A stretch of DNA of 64,000 nt, from NCBI RefSeq assembly GCF_017873395.1, contig NZ_JAGGKC010000016.1, positions 1 to 64,000 on the forward strand, in the 5' to 3' direction. Position 1 is the stretch's first letter, and every line of letters begins with the position of its first letter. The position numbers and the translations under genes are program-made. This DNA comes from Youngiibacter multivorans. GTDB taxonomy: Bacteria > Bacillota > Clostridia > Clostridiales > Clostridiaceae. Under the pieces are notes generated by a model that was given only the letters and a program-made list of their open reading frames with translations, was not told the origin of the DNA and did not search any database. Positions 60,913-64,000 of the stretch are shown here, piece by piece.

Positions 60913-61815
60913 ATGGACAGGATAAATATGACGATAGCAGAGCTCCATCACGGGAAAAAAATAAGGGAATTCCTTAAGGACCAGATGAAGCTCTCCTCAA
61001 GACTCATCAAGAGAAGCGCTATGGAGGGCAGAATACATGTCAACGGCAACAGGGTAAGGCTTGACTACATCCTCAGGGAAGGCGATGAGATAGACGTACT
61101 TCTGGAGGCTGAAGAGGTACAGCACATAGAGCCTGAGGACATACCGATCGAAGTGATTTACGAGGATGCCTCGATGCTTGTACTAAGCAAGGATCCGGGC
61201 ATGGTAGTGCACCCAACCAAGAGCTACCAGTCCGGGACTCTGGCGAACGCTGCAATCCACCATTTCAGGGCGAAGGGTGAGCCGACTATTGTAAGGCTTG
61301 TTTCAAGGCTTGATATGGATACCTCCGGGCTCATAATACTTGCAAAGAACCAGTTCATCCATTCAAGGATGTCCTCGCTCATGCAGGAGGACAGGGTGGA
61401 CAAATGGTACCTGGCTGTTGTAGCAGGCGATTTCCCTGATGATGTGGAAAGGATTGACCTTCCGATTTTCAGGGACCCTGACGGTCCTTACCAGAGGATC
61501 ATCGATGACAGGGGGCAACGGAGCATAACTGAGGTGTCGGTGCTTGAAAGGGCAAATGGCTATAGCCTGCTTCGCCTGAAGCTGCTCACGGGAAGGACTC
61601 ACCAGATAAGGGTCCACCTGTCGCATCTTGGATTTCCAATCCTTGGGGATTCACTCTATGGATCAGGATCTGACCTCATAGGGAGGCAGGCGCTGCATGC
61701 TCATGAATTGATGTTCAATCATCCCATGACGGGAGATTGTCTTGACCTGAAGGCACCGCTCAAGCAGGATATGTCCGACCTACTCAAAAAACTTGGTTTC
61801 CATAGAGAAGCATAG
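60913..61815 (+). CDS. 23S rRNA pseudouridine synthase, RluD family
   Basis: The enzyme makes pseudouridine in 23S rRNA. In the 300 residues, an S4-like RNA-binding domain (about 10-75) precedes the catalytic domain with the aspartate in SRLDMDTSGLIIL and the later GRTHQIRVHLSHLGFPILGD. The start is taken as ATG 60913, ten bases behind GGAGGG; ATG 60889 overlaps yqeK and has no site. Which position it modifies cannot be read from sequence. Confidence 0.92.
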   Translation: MDRINMTIAELHHGKKIREFLKDQMKLSSRLIKRSAMEGRIHVNGNRVRLDYILREGDEIDVLLEAEEVQHIEPEDIPIEVIYEDASMLVLSKDPGMVVHPTKSYQSGTLANAAIHHFRAKGEPTIVRLVSRLDMDTSGLIILAKNQFIHSRMSSLMQEDRVDKWYLAVVAGDFPDDVERIDLPIFRDPDGPYQRIIDDRGQRSITEVSVLERANGYSLLRLKLLTGRTHQIRVHLSHLGFPILGDSLYGSGSDLIGRQALHAHELMFNHPMTGDCLDLKAPLKQDMSDLLKKLGFHREA

Positions 61816-61854
61816 AGAAAAATATAACTTTGCATATCAAATTGCGATATAATG

Positions 61855-61899
61855 GAAGTGGATTATCGAGCCTTCAGCGGCTTAATCCACTTCCTTTTT
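61855..61899 (+). terminator. Terminator behind the RluD-type gene
   Basis: An 11-bp stem (gaagtggatta / taatccacttc), with a smaller agcc-ggct stem in its loop, is followed by CTTTTTTC. It closes the obgE to pseudouridine synthase run. Confidence 0.88.
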
Positions 61900-61968
61900 T
61901 CGGCTTCAAATGGCTGTATCATGCAAAGTGTGAGTATAAAAGACATTTGAAATATGGTATTATGGATT

Positions 61969-61983
61969 TAGAAAGCGTTATCA
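61969..61983 (+). promoter_or_regulatory. cre-like site before glgB
   Basis: TAGAAAGCGTTATCA fits the CcpA cre consensus WTGNAARCGNWWWCA with a single mismatch (A for T at position 2). It lies 26 bases before the -35 box of the likely glgB promoter, so CcpA could activate or tune glycogen synthesis by carbon supply. Confidence 0.45.
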
Positions 61984-62009
61984 TGAAATAAAATGTTAAA
62001 ATAACCAGT

Positions 62010-62038
62010 TTGATAATCAAAATATCGTATTTTATACA
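62010..62038 (+). promoter_or_regulatory. Possible promoter of glgB
   Basis: TTGATA and TATACA are separated by 17 bases, 55 bases before the start codon. The -35 box is inside a small perfect dyad TTTGAT-A-ATCAAA (62009-62021), which may bind a regulator. Confidence 0.5.
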
Positions 62039-62093
62039 CTCATGCAAAGCAAATGATTATCTATTAGCCTAATATGACCCATGGAGGTAGCAA

Positions 62094-64000
62094 ATGGCAG
62101 CAGGTACGGACAGCATGGAAAAGTCCATGAACACCGAATTCAATCATTTTCTTTTTAATTCAGGTGAACATCTTCGAAGCTATGAATTCATGGGAGCACA
62201 TATGCTTACCATTGATGGTGTGAATGGGGTGCAGTTCACCGTATGGGCCCCTAATGCAAGGATCGTACATCTTTCAGGTGATTTCAACAGTTGGGGAAAG
62301 ACTGAGATGAAGCCATTTGGAGCCGCCGGCATATGGTCGGTGTTTCTTCCTGGCATTCATGAAGGCACTGCATACAAGTACATTGTTGTGACACAGGACG
62401 GAAGGGAGCTGTACAAGAGCGATCCCTATGCCTTCTGGTCAGAGGTCAGGCCTAAGACTTCATCTGTCATCAAGGACCTTAATGGTTTTGAATGGACCGA
62501 TGACGAGTGGTACATGACAAAGAGGTCAAATCCAATCCACCGGTCACCAGTGAACATCTACGAACTGCATGCCGGCTCATGGAAACGGCACTGGGACGGA
62601 AGGTACTTCACTTACTCAGAGCTTTCTTCTGACCTTATCCCTTATGTCAAAGAGATGGGATACACGCACATTGAGCTCATGCCTCTGATGGAGCATCCGC
62701 TGGATGATTCATGGGGATACCAGATCACCGGATATTTCAGCGCCACCTCAAGATATGGTGAACCGAAGGAGCTTATGGCTTTTGTGGACAAATGCCATGA
62801 AATGGGCATTGGCGTCATAATGGACTGGGTTCCGGCACATTTCTGCAGGGATGCCCATGGGCTTTATCTGTTCGACGGCACACCGACATATGAGTATCAG
62901 GACCCGAACAAGGCCAACAACAACAGGTGGGGAACAACCCATTTTGATTTTGGGAAGTCCCAGGTACAGAGCTTCCTGATATCCAATGCGATATTCTGGC
63001 TAGAGATGTACCACATTGACGGACTGAGGGTTGACGCTGTGTCAAGCATGCTTTATCTTGACTACGACGACGGTCCCTGGACGCCGAACATATACGGAGG
63101 CAACACTAACCTTGAGGCGGTAGATTTCCTGAAGAAGCTGAACAGGAAGGTTTTCCAGGAATATCCTGAAGCACTTATGATAGCTGAGGAAAGCACTGCT
63201 TTCCCGAAGATAACCCATCCAATACAGGATGGAGGGCTTGGATTCACTTTCAAGTGGGACATGGGATGGATGAACGATACTTTGAAATATTTCAGCCTTG
63301 ATCCCATGTACAGGAAGTATCACCATAACCTCATTACATTCTCCTACATGTACATCTTCAGCGAGAATTTCATGCTTGCGCTGTCGCATGACGAGGTAGT
63401 CCATGGCAAGGGCTCGCTTCTCAACAAGATGACCGGTGATGACTGTATGAAGTTTGCAGGCCTTCGGACACTCATGGCCTATATGATGTGCCATCCGGGC
63501 AAGAAGCTTAACTTCATGGGCAGCGAGATAGCCCAGTGGCTTGAATGGAGATTCAGGGAAGGGCTGGAATGGGTCGCTCTTCAGCATGAATCCCACCAGA
63601 AGCACATTGAATTCGTGAAGGTGCTTAATCACCTGTATCTTGAAAGGAAATGCCTTCATGAGATAGATGATTCATACGACGGTATCGATATTCTTGATGC
63701 CGACAACAAGGACCACAGCCTCTTCACCTTCATCAGATATGCCAAGGACAGGAAGGATTTCCTGGTTGTGGCGTGCAACTTCACTCCCGTGCAGAGGGAT
63801 GATGTGAGAATCGGAGTGCCTTTTGAAGGTGAGTATGCGGAGCTCCTTAACACGGAGCTTGAGAAACACGGAGGAACCTGGAAATTTTCCAAGGATGAAT
63901 ATACGACAGAAAAAATACCTCAAGACAAGAAGCAGTATTCTATCCAGGTCATACTGCCGCCATTATCCGTACTGATAATAGAACCCAAGAAGATCAAGGA
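62094..64000 (+). CDS. glgB: 1,4-alpha-glucan branching enzyme, 3' end outside the window
   Basis: GlgB cuts alpha-1,4-glucan chains and rejoins them as alpha-1,6 branches in glycogen. The open frame starts at ATG 62094 behind GGAGG and is still open at the last base, so 635 codons are seen. Domains are in order: CBM48 (about 25-110), the GH13 barrel and the start of the C-terminal beta domain. The catalytic residues are D314 in LRVDAVSSM, E365 in AEESTAFP and D433 in LSHDEVVHG. The end must be very near because the C-terminal all-beta domain is nearly complete. Other glg genes probably follow downstream. Confidence 0.95.
   Translation, partial: MAAGTDSMEKSMNTEFNHFLFNSGEHLRSYEFMGAHMLTIDGVNGVQFTVWAPNARIVHLSGDFNSWGKTEMKPFGAAGIWSVFLPGIHEGTAYKYIVVTQDGRELYKSDPYAFWSEVRPKTSSVIKDLNGFEWTDDEWYMTKRSNPIHRSPVNIYELHAGSWKRHWDGRYFTYSELSSDLIPYVKEMGYTHIELMPLMEHPLDDSWGYQITGYFSATSRYGEPKELMAFVDKCHEMGIGVIMDWVPAHFCRDAHGLYLFDGTPTYEYQDPNKANNNRWGTTHFDFGKSQVQSFLISNAIFWLEMYHIDGLRVDAVSSMLYLDYDDGPWTPNIYGGNTNLEAVDFLKKLNRKVFQEYPEALMIAEESTAFPKITHPIQDGGLGFTFKWDMGWMNDTLKYFSLDPMYRKYHHNLITFSYMYIFSENFMLALSHDEVVHGKGSLLNKMTGDDCMKFAGLRTLMAYMMCHPGKKLNFMGSEIAQWLEWRFREGLEWVALQHESHQKHIEFVKVLNHLYLERKCLHEIDDSYDGIDILDADNKDHSLFTFIRYAKDRKDFLVVACNFTPVQRDDVRIGVPFEGEYAELLNTELEKHGGTWKFSKDEYTTEKIPQDKKQYSIQVILPPLSVLIIEPKKIK

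Noticed and set aside
1..64000. CRISPR arrays, insertion sequences, prophage or integrative elements
   Set aside because: No spaced repeats, transposase, integrase or phage genes were seen; gene order is that of stable core chromosome.

Overview
The window is a stretch of core chromosome from an anaerobic, Gram-positive, Clostridia-like Firmicute. Signs of this are strong AGGAGG-type ribosome binding sites with many TTG/GTG starts, an L27 with the N-terminal extension that the protease Prp removes (and prp next to it), an RNase E/G gene next to rplU-prp-rpmA-obg, a rubrerythrin gene behind a PerR-like box, and MinCDE together with MreBCD. The genus is not certain; a Clostridiaceae member is my guess. 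I see no rRNA, CRISPR array, prophage, transposase or integrase. One tRNA gene (Trp) is present. Almost all of the sequence is coding and most operons end in clear hairpin terminators.

Layout. 1-6.7 kb holds single metabolic and repair genes: CBS-type pyrophosphatase, deoC, a 3-methyladenine glycosylase, a GH4 6-phospho-beta-glucosidase and four small unknowns. 6.8-13.4 kb is hpf-secA-prfB-tex, with the programmed frameshift of RF2 intact. 13.5-16.4 kb has an FMN riboswitch driving ribU, then the t6A genes tsaE-tsaB with rimI on the minus strand. 16.5-21.4 kb has a divergent ZnuA-like lipoprotein, a WYL regulator with a small partner, tRNA-Trp, yqeC and a phosphodiesterase. 21.5-26.7 kb is regulatory and stress related: a two-cysteine OhrR with its own operator, a two-component system, and a CadC-CadA metal efflux pair. 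27-30.4 kb has a secreted coiled-coil NlpC/P60 hydrolase behind a WalR-like box, a membrane GTPase, dCMP deaminase and an acetyltransferase.

30.5-37.4 kb is a polyphosphate cluster: a two-domain PPK2 of the polyP:AMP phosphotransferase type, exopolyphosphatase, PPK1 and, 10 bp behind ppk1, an unrecognised protein made of five acidic repeats of about 55 residues. This repeat protein is the best candidate here for something undescribed. 37.5-41.1 kb encodes a YhaO/YhaN-like nuclease-ATPase pair whose ATPase has a membrane hairpin in its coiled-coil. 41.2-48.4 kb has a CBS protein, a four-domain S1 protein, pepD, a rhodanese, an aromatic-acid exporter-like protein, fetAB and rubrerythrin.

48.7-61.8 kb is the classical cell-shape, division and ribosome block: maf-radC-mreBCD, minCDE-rodA-rng, then rplU-prp-rpmA, and obgE-yhbY-nadD-yqeK with a RluD-type pseudouridine synthase. 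The window ends inside glgB, which has a cre-like site upstream. The first 170 bases hold no gene I can support.
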